A DNA stretch of 64,000 nt from Streptomyces sp. CB02980 (GTDB lineage Bacteria; Actinomycetota; Actinomycetes; Streptomycetales; Streptomycetaceae). Made by a program: the position numbers and the translations under genes. The stretch covers positions 43,552 through 107,551 of the forward strand of contig NZ_JACSCH020000025.1 in NCBI RefSeq assembly GCF_014451325.2. The letters are read 5' to 3'. Below are positions 41,180-49,398 of the stretch, piece after piece (position 1 is the stretch's first letter; every line of letters begins with the position of its first letter). A model generated the notes under the pieces. That model did not search any database. It was given only the letters and a program-made list of their open reading frames with translations, and had not been told where the DNA came from.

Positions 41180-42904
41180 TCATGCGCCGAGCAGCTTCCT
41201 CACCCGGTCGGCTCCTACGGCGAGCAGCAGCGTGGGCAGTCGCGGCCCGGTCTCGCGGCTGACGAGGAGCTTGTAGAGCAGGGCGAAGAACGAGCGCTGC
41301 GCGAGCTTCAGCTCGGGCGTCGGCTTGGCCTCGGCGTCGAGACCGGCCATGACCTTCGGGACGCCGTAGACGAGGGTGGTGAGCCCGTCGAGCGACCAGT
41401 GGCTGTCGAGGCCTTCCAGGAGCAGGCGGAGCGACTCGTGGCCCTCGTCGTCCAGGGAGCCGAGGAGCTCGGTGTCGGGTTCCTCGCGGACGATGGTGCG
41501 CTGGTCGGCCGGGACCTGGCTGGTGATCCAGTTCTCGGCGCGGTCGAGGCGCGGCCGGACCTCGTCGAGGGACGCGACCGGGTTCTCGGGGTCGAGGTCG
41601 GTCAGGATCCGCAGGGTCTGCTCGTCGTGGCCTGCGGTGATGTCGATGACCGAGGCGAGGGTGCGGTACGGGAGCGGGCGCGGGGTGCGCGGGAGCTCAC
41701 CGGCGGCCGTGCGGGCGGCGCGGGTGTGGGCGGCGGCGTCGGCGGGCAGCACGCTGCCGTCGGCGACCTTGGCCTCCAGCTTGTCCCACTCGTCGTAGAG
41801 CCGCTGGATCTCCTGGTCGAAGGCGATCTTGAAGGACTGGTTGGGGCGGCGGCGCGCGTACAGCCAGCGCAGCAGCGGCGCTTCCATGATCTTCAGTGCG
41901 TCGGCGGCGGTCGGGACGCCACCTCGCGAGGAGGACATCTTGGCCATGCCGCTGATGCCGACGAAGGCGTACATCGGGCCGATGGGCTGGACGCCGTCGA
42001 AGATCTCGCGGACGATCTGGCCGCCGACGACGAAGGACGAGCCGGGCGAGGAGTGGTCGACGCCGGAGGGCTCGAAGATGACGCCCTCGTACGCCCAGCG
42101 CATCGGCCAGTCGACCTTCCAGACCAGCTTGCCGCGGTTGAACTCGCTCAGCTTCACGGTCTCGGAGAAGCCGCAGTTGGTGCAGGTGTAGGCGAGCTCG
42201 GTGGTGTCGTCGTCGTACGAGGTGACCGTGGTCAGGTCCTTCTCGCACTGCCCGCAGTACGGCTTGTACGGGAAGTAGCCCGAGGAGCCGCCGGAGCCGT
42301 CGTCCTCGTTCGCCGCGCCGGAGCCTTCCTCCGCCTCCAGCTCGGCCTCGTCGAGGGGCTTCTGCGACTGCTTCTTCGGCGTCTTCTTCGTCCGGTACTG
42401 GTCGAGGATGGCGTCGATGTCGCCGCGGTGCCTCATCGCGTGCAGGACCTGCTCGCGGTAGGTGCCCGCGGTGTACTGCTCGGTCTGGCTGATCGGGTCG
42501 TACTCGACGCCGAGTTCGGCAAGGGACTCGACCATGGCGGCCTTGAAGTGCTCGGCCCAGTTGGCGTGGGGGGAGCCGGCGGGGGCCGGGACGGAGGTCA
42601 GCGGCTTGCCGATGTGCTCGGCCCAGGACGCGTCGATGCCCTCGATGCCGTTGGGCACCTTGCGGTAGCGGTCGTAGTCGTCCCAGGAGATCAGGTGCCT
42701 GACCTCGTGCCCGCGGCGGCGGAGCTCGTCGGCGACCAGGTGCGGGGTCATGACCTCGCGGAGGTTGCCCAGGTGGATCGGGCCGGACGGGGAGAGGCCG
42801 GAGGCGACGACGACCGGTTTGCCAGGCGCACGTCGCTCCGACTCGGCGATGACCTCGTCCGCGAAACGGGAGACCCAGTCGGTCTCGGTGCTGCTCTGAG
42901 CCAC
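41180..42904 (-). CDS. lysS: lysyl-tRNA synthetase, class I
   Basis: 574 aa archaeal-type class I LysRS, usual in Streptomyces. HIGH-like motif SGPIHLGNLREVMTP (about residues 40-55) and KMSKS-like MAKMSSSRGG (about residue 325). Zinc-type Cys pairs CGQCEKD and CTNCGFSE lie near residues 220-245. It charges tRNA-Lys with lysine. GTG 42904 has AAGGA upstream; longer frames lie in the lysS-argS control region. Divergent from argS. Confidence 0.95.
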   Translation of the reverse strand: MAQSSTETDWVSRFADEVIAESERRAPGKPVVVASGLSPSGPIHLGNLREVMTPHLVADELRRRGHEVRHLISWDDYDRYRKVPNGIEGIDASWAEHIGKPLTSVPAPAGSPHANWAEHFKAAMVESLAELGVEYDPISQTEQYTAGTYREQVLHAMRHRGDIDAILDQYRTKKTPKKQSQKPLDEAELEAEEGSGAANEDDGSGGSSGYFPYKPYCGQCEKDLTTVTSYDDDTTELAYTCTNCGFSETVKLSEFNRGKLVWKVDWPMRWAYEGVIFEPSGVDHSSPGSSFVVGGQIVREIFDGVQPIGPMYAFVGISGMAKMSSSRGGVPTAADALKIMEAPLLRWLYARRRPNQSFKIAFDQEIQRLYDEWDKLEAKVADGSVLPADAAAHTRAARTAAGELPRTPRPLPYRTLASVIDITAGHDEQTLRILTDLDPENPVASLDEVRPRLDRAENWITSQVPADQRTIVREEPDTELLGSLDDEGHESLRLLLEGLDSHWSLDGLTTLVYGVPKVMAGLDAEAKPTPELKLAQRSFFALLYKLLVSRETGPRLPTLLLAVGADRVRKLLGA

Positions 42905-42990
42905 GGTCGGTACGTCCTTCTTCCTGGGTGGGGTGCTGCCTGAGGGCCCTACGTGAGCCATTCTCCCAGACGGAAGAGTGCTCCCCGAGG

Positions 42991-43033
42991 TTGTCCACAG
43001 GTGGAGATCGTCCGCGTCCCGTGGTTGTCCACA
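42991..43033. promoter_or_regulatory. two DnaA boxes between lysS and argS
   Basis: TTGTCCACA occurs at 42991-42999 and 43025-43033 in the same orientation, 34 bp apart. This is the Streptomyces DnaA-box consensus. Both lie in the 218 bp gap of divergent lysS and argS, 87-131 bp from the lysS start and 90-132 bp from argS. Further right, TTGACA at 43068-43073 may be the argS -35 box. Confidence 0.75.
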
Positions 43034-43122
43034 GGCGGGGAAATCACGTTGCGCTCCCATGGGACACTTGACAAGCGATTTGGTCGCACAGAACTCCCCG
43101 AACTCAACAGGAACGGAAGCTC

Positions 43123-44919
43123 ATGGCCTCGGTCCCTTCCCTCGCTTCGACCGTGCAGCAGCGCCTCGCGGACGGCCTCTCGGCGGCTCTGCCGGACGCC
43201 GGGTCCGCCGACCCGCTGCTGCGACGAAGCGACCGGGCCGACTTCCAGGCCAACGGCATCCTGGCGCTCGCCAAGAAGCTCAAGGGGAACCCGCGTGAGC
43301 TGGCGACCCAGGTCGTCGCCGCGATCCCGGAGAACGATGTCCTGAAGGAGATCGAGGTCTCGGGTCCCGGCTTCCTGAACATCACGGTCACGGACGCGGC
43401 GATCGTGCGGACCCTGGCGGCCCGCGCGGCCGATGCCCGGCTCGGCGTGCCGTTCAACGAGTCGGCCGGCACGACGGTCATCGACTACGCCCAGCCGAAC
43501 GTGGCGAAGGAGATGCACGTCGGGCACCTGCGCTCCGCCGTGATCGGCGCCGCGATGGTCGAGATCCTGGAGTTCACCGGCGAGAGCGTGGTCCGTCGCC
43601 ACCACATCGGCGACTGGGGCACCCAGTTCGGCATGCTCATCCAGTTCCTGATCGAGCACCCGCACGAGCTGGACCACAAGGCCGAGGACGGCGCCGAGGT
43701 CTCCGGTGAGGAGGCCATGTCGAACCTGAACCGGCTCTACAAGGCCTCGCGCGCGCTGTTCGACTCCGACGAGGAGTTCAAGACGCGGGCCCGCGCGCGC
43801 GTCGTCGATCTCCAGGCCGGCGACGAGCAGACCCTCGCCCTGTGGCAGCGGTTCGTCGACGAGTCGAAGATCTACTTCTACTCGGTCTTCGACAAGCTCG
43901 ACATGGACATCCGGGACGGCGACGTCGTCGGTGAGTCCGGCTACAACGACATGCTGGTGGAGACCTGCCGCATCCTCGAGGAGTCGGGCGTCGCGGTCCG
44001 CTCCGAGGGTGCGCTGTGCGTCTTCTTCGACGACGTGAAGGGCCCGGACGGCAACCCGACCCCGCTGATCGTCCAGAAGTCCGACGGCGGCTTCGGCTAC
44101 GCGGCGACGGACCTGTCCGCGATCCGCGACCGCGTGCAGAACCTGAAGGCGACGTCCCTGCTGTACGTGGTGGACGCCCGCCAGTCGCTGCACTTCAAGA
44201 TGGTCTTCGAGACGGCCCGCCGGGCCGGCTGGCTGAACGAGGACGTGAAGGCGGTCCAGCTGGCCTTCGGCACGGTCCTCGGCAAGGACGGCAAGCCGTT
44301 CAAGACCCGTGAGGGCGAGACGGTCAGGCTGGTGGACCTGCTGGACGAGGCCGTGGACCGGGCGACGACGGTCGTGCGCGAGAAGGCGGACGACTACCTC
44401 GCGAAGACCGGCGAGACGCTCCTGACCGAGTCGGAGATCGTCGAGAACGGCCAGTACGTGGGCATCGGCGCGGTGAAGTACGCCGACCTGTCGACATCGG
44501 CCGCGCGTGACTACAAGTTCGACCTGGACCAGATGGTCTCGCTGAACGGCGACACCTCGGTGTACCTGCAGTACGCGTACGCGCGGGTCAGGTCGATCTT
44601 CGGGAAGGCCGGCGACCGCACGCCGCTCGCCCACCCGGAGCTGGAGCTGGCCCCGGCCGAGCGCGCGCTCGGCCTGCACCTGGACCAGTTCGGCGAGGTG
44701 ATCGCCGAGACGGCCGGGGAGTACGCCCCGCACAAGCTGGCCGCGTACCTGTACCAGCTGGCGTCGCTGTTCACGACGTTCTACTCGGAGTGCCCCGTCA
44801 TCAAGCCCGCGCCGGCGCAGGACGTCGCGGAGAACCGCCTCTTCCTCTCCGACCTGACCGCCCGCACCCTGCACCAGGGCATGGCTCTCCTGGGCATCAG
44901 GACGCCCGAGCGTCTCTGA
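43123..44919 (+). CDS. argS: arginyl-tRNA synthetase
   Basis: 598 aa. ArgRS additional domain at residues 1-100, catalytic core with the HIGH-equivalent AKEMHVGHLRSAVIG (about residue 126-140) and the anticodon domain at the C-terminus (ALLGIRTPERL end). It attaches arginine to tRNA-Arg. Own promoter region shared with lysS; followed by a terminator hairpin at 44942-44979. Confidence 0.96.
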   Translation: MASVPSLASTVQQRLADGLSAALPDAGSADPLLRRSDRADFQANGILALAKKLKGNPRELATQVVAAIPENDVLKEIEVSGPGFLNITVTDAAIVRTLAARAADARLGVPFNESAGTTVIDYAQPNVAKEMHVGHLRSAVIGAAMVEILEFTGESVVRRHHIGDWGTQFGMLIQFLIEHPHELDHKAEDGAEVSGEEAMSNLNRLYKASRALFDSDEEFKTRARARVVDLQAGDEQTLALWQRFVDESKIYFYSVFDKLDMDIRDGDVVGESGYNDMLVETCRILEESGVAVRSEGALCVFFDDVKGPDGNPTPLIVQKSDGGFGYAATDLSAIRDRVQNLKATSLLYVVDARQSLHFKMVFETARRAGWLNEDVKAVQLAFGTVLGKDGKPFKTREGETVRLVDLLDEAVDRATTVVREKADDYLAKTGETLLTESEIVENGQYVGIGAVKYADLSTSAARDYKFDLDQMVSLNGDTSVYLQYAYARVRSIFGKAGDRTPLAHPELELAPAERALGLHLDQFGEVIAETAGEYAPHKLAAYLYQLASLFTTFYSECPVIKPAPAQDVAENRLFLSDLTARTLHQGMALLGIRTPERL

Positions 44920-44941
44920 CGGCCCCGAAGCGGCATCGAGG

Positions 44942-44979
44942 CGAAGCCCCCGTCACGGAACACCGTGCCGGGGGCTTCG
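44942..44979 (+). terminator. argS terminator
   Basis: CGAAGCCCCCG (44942-44952) pairs with CGGGGGCTTCG (44969-44979); after a T-C mismatch CACGG pairs with CCGTG, with loop AACA. It follows the argS stop by 22 bp and ends 3 bp before the convergent DUF1876 stop, so it may serve both. Confidence 0.8.
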
Positions 44980-44982
44980 TCG

Positions 44983-45255
44983 TCAACGGAGGGTGTGCGA
45001 GGTCCGGCCCGAGACCTCGTCGATCTCCGTGTGGGCCTTCTGGAGCAGCTGGGAGGCGAGGTCCATCAGCGCGCGTGCGCCGGCGATCTCCTCGCCCACC
45101 CTGAGCTGATCCGGGTCGGAGGGGTGACGGTTGGCCGTTCCGTGGGCCCGGAACTCGGTGCCGTCGGTGAGCCGCACCATGGCCGCCGCCCGCGTCCGGT
45201 CACCCTCCTCCTGGAACTCCATCTCCACATGCCATCCGACAAGCGTGTGCATCAT
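44983..45255 (-). CDS. DUF1876 (Rv2632c-like) protein
   Basis: 90 aa. The strand pattern HVEMEFQEEGDRTRAAAMVR then a C-terminal helix RALMDLASQLLQKAHTEIDE matches DUF1876, a small double-stranded-RNA-binding-like fold found across actinobacteria. GGAGG lies 8 nt before the ATG at 45255; a second ATG follows directly. Function unknown; several family members are starvation-induced. Confidence 0.88.
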   Translation of the reverse strand: MMHTLVGWHVEMEFQEEGDRTRAAAMVRLTDGTEFRAHGTANRHPSDPDQLRVGEEIAGARALMDLASQLLQKAHTEIDEVSGRTSHTLR

Positions 45256-45362
45256 GAGGACCACCTCCAGCGAGGTACCTGTCGGCTACCCCTCCAGGGT
45301 GCGCCGACGCGTGCCGCACCACCACTCGCTCCGTTGTCAGTGGCGCCCCGTACGTTCTCCGC

Positions 45363-46139
45363 ATGGCGATGATCCCGAACCAGCTGCCCCGGCTCGCAGC
45401 CGATCCGACCGGCCGGTCCCTCGGCCTCGACCTGCCGCCCGGCGCCCTCACCGGCCCGGCGGACGCCCCGTACATCTGGTCGGGACACGGCGCGGCGGGC
45501 CCCTCCGCGTGGGGTGCGCTGCGCCCGGCGGCCCGCACGGCGGGGCTGCTGCCGGTGCTGCTGGGCGGTGACTGGAGCCTGGACCGGTGGGAGCTGATGC
45601 CGGAGCGGATGAGCGACCCGGCCGATCACGAGGCCGACGAGGTCCTCGCCGAGTTCTGGGACGCGAACGCGTCCGAGGAGATACCGGGAAGCGCCGACTG
45701 GCCGGGCCTGGCCCCGGCGCAGCCGTGCGACGCGGACCCCGACGAGGCGGCGGCCGCCGTCGCCGAGATGCTGACGGAACCGGGCTTCTGGCTGGAGGAC
45801 GCCCGCCCGGCCCTGGTTCCGGCACGGCGCAGCGCGGACATACCGGCGGTGATCGGCTGGACCGGGCCGCTGAACCACGAGAACGACGTGGCCCGGCTGT
45901 GTGCGGTGCTGCGGTCCTGGGAGGACCGCTTCGGAGCGCGTGTCGTCGCGCTCACCTTCGACCAGCTGGTGGTCTCGGTCGCGGCCCCGCCCGGGACGCT
46001 GGAGGAGGCCGAGGCGCTGGCGGCGGAGCACTTCGCGTTCTGCCCGGACAACGTCGGCCAGGGCAGCCACGGCGGGCTGCGCGCGTACGCACGGACGGGG
46101 CTGCTGGACAGCCCCGTCTGGACCTTCTGGTGGGACTAG
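45363..46139 (+). CDS. DUF4253 protein
   Basis: 258 aa soluble protein. The C-terminal half (GPLNHENDVARLCAVLRSWE, ARVVALTFDQLVVSVAAPPG, AEHFAFCPDNVGQGSHGGL) is the DUF4253 domain; the N-terminal part is Ala/Pro-rich. No enzyme motif seen. Its TAG overlaps the stop codon of the convergent hemB gene. Family function unknown; related proteins occur beside immunity-type genes in some genomes, but nothing here shows that. Confidence 0.85.
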   Translation: MAMIPNQLPRLAADPTGRSLGLDLPPGALTGPADAPYIWSGHGAAGPSAWGALRPAARTAGLLPVLLGGDWSLDRWELMPERMSDPADHEADEVLAEFWDANASEEIPGSADWPGLAPAQPCDADPDEAAAAVAEMLTEPGFWLEDARPALVPARRSADIPAVIGWTGPLNHENDVARLCAVLRSWEDRFGARVVALTFDQLVVSVAAPPGTLEEAEALAAEHFAFCPDNVGQGSHGGLRAYARTGLLDSPVWTFWWD

Positions 46140-47140
46140 CCGCGCGCGTCGGACAGCTTCTGGGCGACCTCGGTGGCCCAGTAGGTGAGGATCATCTGCG
46201 CGCCGGCCCGCCGGATGCCGGTCAGCGTCTCGAAGATCGCCCGGTCGCGGTCGATCCAGCCCTTCTCGGCGGCGGCCTCGACCATCGAGTACTCGCCACT
46301 GATCTGGTACGCGGCGACGGGCACCTCCACGGACTCGGCGACCTTGGCGACCACGTCGAGGTACGGCCCCGCGGGCTTGACCATCACCATGTCGGCGCCC
46401 TCCTCCAGGTCGAGGGCGAGCTCGCGCAGGGACTCCCGCAGGTTGGCGGGGTCCTGCTGGTAGGTCTTGCGGTCGCCCCGGAGGGAGGAGCCGACGGCCT
46501 CGCGGAAGGGGCCGTAGAAGGCGGAGGAGTACTTCGCGGTGTAGGCGAGGATCGACACGTCCTCCTTGCCGATGGTGTCCAGGGCGTCCCGGACGACGCC
46601 GACCTGGCCGTCCATCATCCCGGAGGGGCCGACGACGTGGACGCCGGCGTCCGCCTGGACCTGGGCCATCTCGGCGTAACGTTCCAGCGTGGCGTCGTTG
46701 TCGACGCGGCCGTCGGCGTCGAGGACGCCGCAGTGGCCGTGGTCGGTGTACTCGTCGAGACAGAGATCGGACATGATCACGAGCTCGTCGCCGACCTCGG
46801 CGCGGACGTCCCGGATGGCGACCTGGAGGATCCCGTCGGGGTCGGTCCCGGCCGTCCCCGCCGCGTCCTTCTTCTCGTCCTCGGGCACGCCGAAGAGCAT
46901 GATCCCGGAGACCCCGGCCTCCACCGCCTCGGCCGCGGCCTTCCGCAGGGTGTCGCGGGTGTGCTGGACGACGCCGGGCATGGCCTGGATCGGCACGGGC
47001 TCGGTGATCCCCTCGCGCACGAACGCGGGAAGGATCAGATCGGCGGGATGCAGCCGCGTCTCGGCCACCATCCGCCGCATGGCGGGCGTCGTCCGCAGCC
47101 GCCGCGGCCGCGCCCCGGGAAAGGATCCGTACGAGTTCAT
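46136..47140 (-). CDS. hemB: delta-aminolevulinic acid dehydratase (porphobilinogen synthase)
   Basis: 334 aa. Active-site lysines in ILAYTAKYSSAFYGPFREA (about residue 195) and MVMVKPAGPYLDVV (about residue 255). The metal loop has SDLCLDEYTDHGHCG (about residue 118), so at least two Cys ligands of the zinc type are present. It joins two 5-aminolevulinates to porphobilinogen, directly before HemC. Start MNSYGSFPG at 47140. Same strand as hemD but 587 bp downstream of it, so probably with its own promoter or read through the repeats. Confidence 0.95.
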   Translation of the reverse strand: MNSYGSFPGARPRRLRTTPAMRRMVAETRLHPADLILPAFVREGITEPVPIQAMPGVVQHTRDTLRKAAAEAVEAGVSGIMLFGVPEDEKKDAAGTAGTDPDGILQVAIRDVRAEVGDELVIMSDLCLDEYTDHGHCGVLDADGRVDNDATLERYAEMAQVQADAGVHVVGPSGMMDGQVGVVRDALDTIGKEDVSILAYTAKYSSAFYGPFREAVGSSLRGDRKTYQQDPANLRESLRELALDLEEGADMVMVKPAGPYLDVVAKVAESVEVPVAAYQISGEYSMVEAAAEKGWIDRDRAIFETLTGIRRAGAQMILTYWATEVAQKLSDARG

Positions 47141-47727
47141 AGCCCCGAGGCTACGCCCGCCCAAAGAGTGCTTTTACCGACACGATGTTGCCTCACCAGC
47201 CCACCCCCACGGGGCCAAGCCGCCGCCCTCGCCACCCTCGGCGTGGGCAATCGCCCCGCAGGGGCGGTGCCCACCCGCACGGGCGGCGCCCGCCACCCCG
47301 CCCACCCCCGTGTGGGCAATCGTCCCGCAGGGCGGGACGGGTGGGCACACGGGACGGCGCGCTCGGCGGCGCCTCCGCCCCTCGTGCCTGGACCCGCACC
47401 ACCAAGCACGGTGCACAAGGGTGCGGGTCAAGGCGCAGGGAGCCTGGCCCCGGCAAGGAGCGCCGTTCCGTTGTGCCCACCCGTTCCGCCCCTGGGGTTC
47501 CCCCCGGACGGAGTCTGGGGGAGGAACAGTCGCCCACAACGGGGGCGGCGGAGCGGGGGCGCGCGCCCAGCGGGCGGGCACCGCCCCTGGGGGTCTGCCG
47601 GACAGAGTCTGGGCAAGGAACAGATGCCCACAACGGGCGACGGCGGGCGGGCTCCGCCTCGGCGGAACAGTCGCCCACAACGGAAAAGGGCGCGGGCCCC
47701 ATCAAGGACCCGCACCCCAAGAACCCG
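47141..47727. repeat. 587 bp gap with foldback intergenic repeats (hemD-hemB)
   Basis: No convincing gene. GGAACAGTCGCCCACAACGG recurs at 47523-47542, 47617-47636 (two changes) and 47664-47683. An inverted relative, CCGTTGTGCCCACCCGTTCC, lies at about 47467, so 47467-47542 can fold on itself with GTTGTG/CACAAC ends. GTGGGCAATCG(C/T)CCCGCAGG-type units repeat at about 47227-47345. Long ORFs through here on all frames have skewed, repeat-driven sequence (Arg/Ala/Gly/Pro) and no start signals. Confidence 0.75.
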
Positions 47728-49398
47728 CTACGTCGTCCGACGCCTCCGCGCACCCGGCCGCCGCTCACTGGGCCGAGTAACAGGATCCCCCGCCTCCAGC
47801 GCGGCCTCCCGTCGCCGTAGCCCGAAGTCCGCCAGCGCCTCCGCCAGCTTGTGCACCGACGGCTCGGGCGACAGCACGTCCACCCGCAGCCCGTGCTCCT
47901 CGGCGGTCTTCGCCGTGGCGGGACCGATGCACGCGATGACGGTCACGTTGTGCGGCTTCCCTGCGATACCGACCAGGTTCCGCACCGTCGACGAAGAGGT
48001 GAACAGAACAGCGTCGAAGCCACCGCCCTTGATCGCCTCACGCGTGTCCGCCGGCGGCGGCGAAGCCCGTACGGTCCGGTAGGCGGTGACGTCGTCGACC
48101 TCCCACCCGAGCTCGATCAGGCCCGCGACCAGCGTCTCCGTGGCGATGTCGGCCCGCGGCAGGAAGACACGGTCGATCGGGTCGAAGACCGGGTCGTACG
48201 GCGGCCAGTCCTCGAGCAGACCCGCCGCGGACTGCTCCCCGCTCGGCACCAGGTCCGGCTTCACGCCGAAGTCGACCAGCGCCGCGGCCGTCTGCTCGCC
48301 CACCGCCGCGACCTTGATCCCGGCGAAGGCACGCGCGTCGAGCCCGTACTCCTCGAACTTCTCCCGTACGGCCTTCACCGCGTTGACCGACGTGAAGGCG
48401 ATCCACTCGTAGCGCCCGGTCACGAGCCCCTTGACCGCACGCTCCATCTGCTGGGGCGTGCGCGGCGGCTCGACGGCGATGGTCGGCACCTCGTGGGGCA
48501 CCGCGCCGTACGAACGCAGCTGGTCGGAGAGCGACGCGGCCTGCTCCTTGGTACGCGGCACGAGCACCCGCCAGCCGAAGAGCGGCTTCGACTCGAACCA
48601 CGACAGCTGGTCCCGCTGCGCCGGGGCGCTGCGCTCGCCGACCACGGCTATGACCGGCCGGTGGCCCTCGGGCGAGGGGAGGACCTTGCCCTGCTTGAAG
48701 ACCTGGGCGATGGTGCCGAGCGTCGCGTTCCAGGTCCGCTGCCGGGTGGTGGTGCCGGCGATGGTGACGGTGAGCGGGGTGTCCGGCTTACGGCCGGCCG
48801 CCACCAGTTCACCGGCGGCCGCGGCCACCGAGTCGAGCGAGGTGGACACGACGACGGTGCCGTCGGAGGCGCCGACCTCGGTCCAGCACCGCTCGTCGGC
48901 GGTGCGGGCGTCGACGAAACGCACGTCGGTGCCCTGGGCGTCGCGGAGCGGGACACCGGCGTACGCGGGTACGCCGACGGCCGTGGCGACGCCGGGGACG
49001 ACCTCGAAGGGGATGCCCTCGGCGGCGCAGACGAGCATCTCGGCTCCCGCGTTGCCGTCGAGGCCGGGGTCGCCGGTCACCGCACGGACGACCCGCCTGC
49101 CGCCCCTCGCGGCCTCCATGACAAGATTGGCCGCGTCCCTCAACACGGGGACACCGGCGGTTGTTGACGCCTCGTCAACAACCGTCAGCTCCGGCGTGCT
49201 CACCCCCGCGCGCGCGTGGCCGCGAACGACCTCGAGCACCTCCGGCTCGGCGATCAGGACATCCGCTCCGGCGAGGGCCTCCACGGCCCTGAGGGTCAGG
49301 AGTCCGGGGTCACCGGGGCCTGCGCCGAGGAATGTGACGTGTCCATGGCCCGCGAAGGCCGGGGACAGCGGGCTGGTGGTCGGGCTGGTGGGGTTCAA
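47728..49398 (-). CDS. hemD: fused uroporphyrinogen-III C-methyltransferase-like / uroporphyrinogen-III synthase
   Basis: 556 aa. The N-terminal half resembles SUMT (HVTFLGAGPGDPGLLTLRAV near residues 20-40), the C-terminal half is HemD (GWRVLVPRTKEQAASLSDQL near 270, then DAVLFTSSSTVRNLVGIAG near 480). HemD closes hydroxymethylbilane to uroporphyrinogen III. The SUMT half is divergent: the usual GGDPFVFGRGGEE is AVTGDPGLDGNAGAEM, so methylation toward sirohaem may be weak or lost. TTG start at 49398 with GGGGGAG 8 nt upstream, overlapping the hemC stop (TTGA). Confidence 0.9.
   Translation of the reverse strand: MNPTSPTTSPLSPAFAGHGHVTFLGAGPGDPGLLTLRAVEALAGADVLIAEPEVLEVVRGHARAGVSTPELTVVDEASTTAGVPVLRDAANLVMEAARGGRRVVRAVTGDPGLDGNAGAEMLVCAAEGIPFEVVPGVATAVGVPAYAGVPLRDAQGTDVRFVDARTADERCWTEVGASDGTVVVSTSLDSVAAAAGELVAAGRKPDTPLTVTIAGTTTRQRTWNATLGTIAQVFKQGKVLPSPEGHRPVIAVVGERSAPAQRDQLSWFESKPLFGWRVLVPRTKEQAASLSDQLRSYGAVPHEVPTIAVEPPRTPQQMERAVKGLVTGRYEWIAFTSVNAVKAVREKFEEYGLDARAFAGIKVAAVGEQTAAALVDFGVKPDLVPSGEQSAAGLLEDWPPYDPVFDPIDRVFLPRADIATETLVAGLIELGWEVDDVTAYRTVRASPPPADTREAIKGGGFDAVLFTSSSTVRNLVGIAGKPHNVTVIACIGPATAKTAEEHGLRVDVLSPEPSVHKLAEALADFGLRRREAALEAGDPVTRPSERRPGARRRRTT

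Noticed and set aside
42991..43033. DnaA boxes as part of a replication origin
   Set aside because: Only two boxes are present and there are no dnaA, dnaN or parAB genes. Streptomyces oriC has many clustered boxes.
47141..47727. Long ORFs or a CRISPR array in the hemD-hemB gap
   Set aside because: Open frames arise from low-complexity repeats in every frame; repeat spacing is irregular, with copies in both orientations and no spacer pattern.
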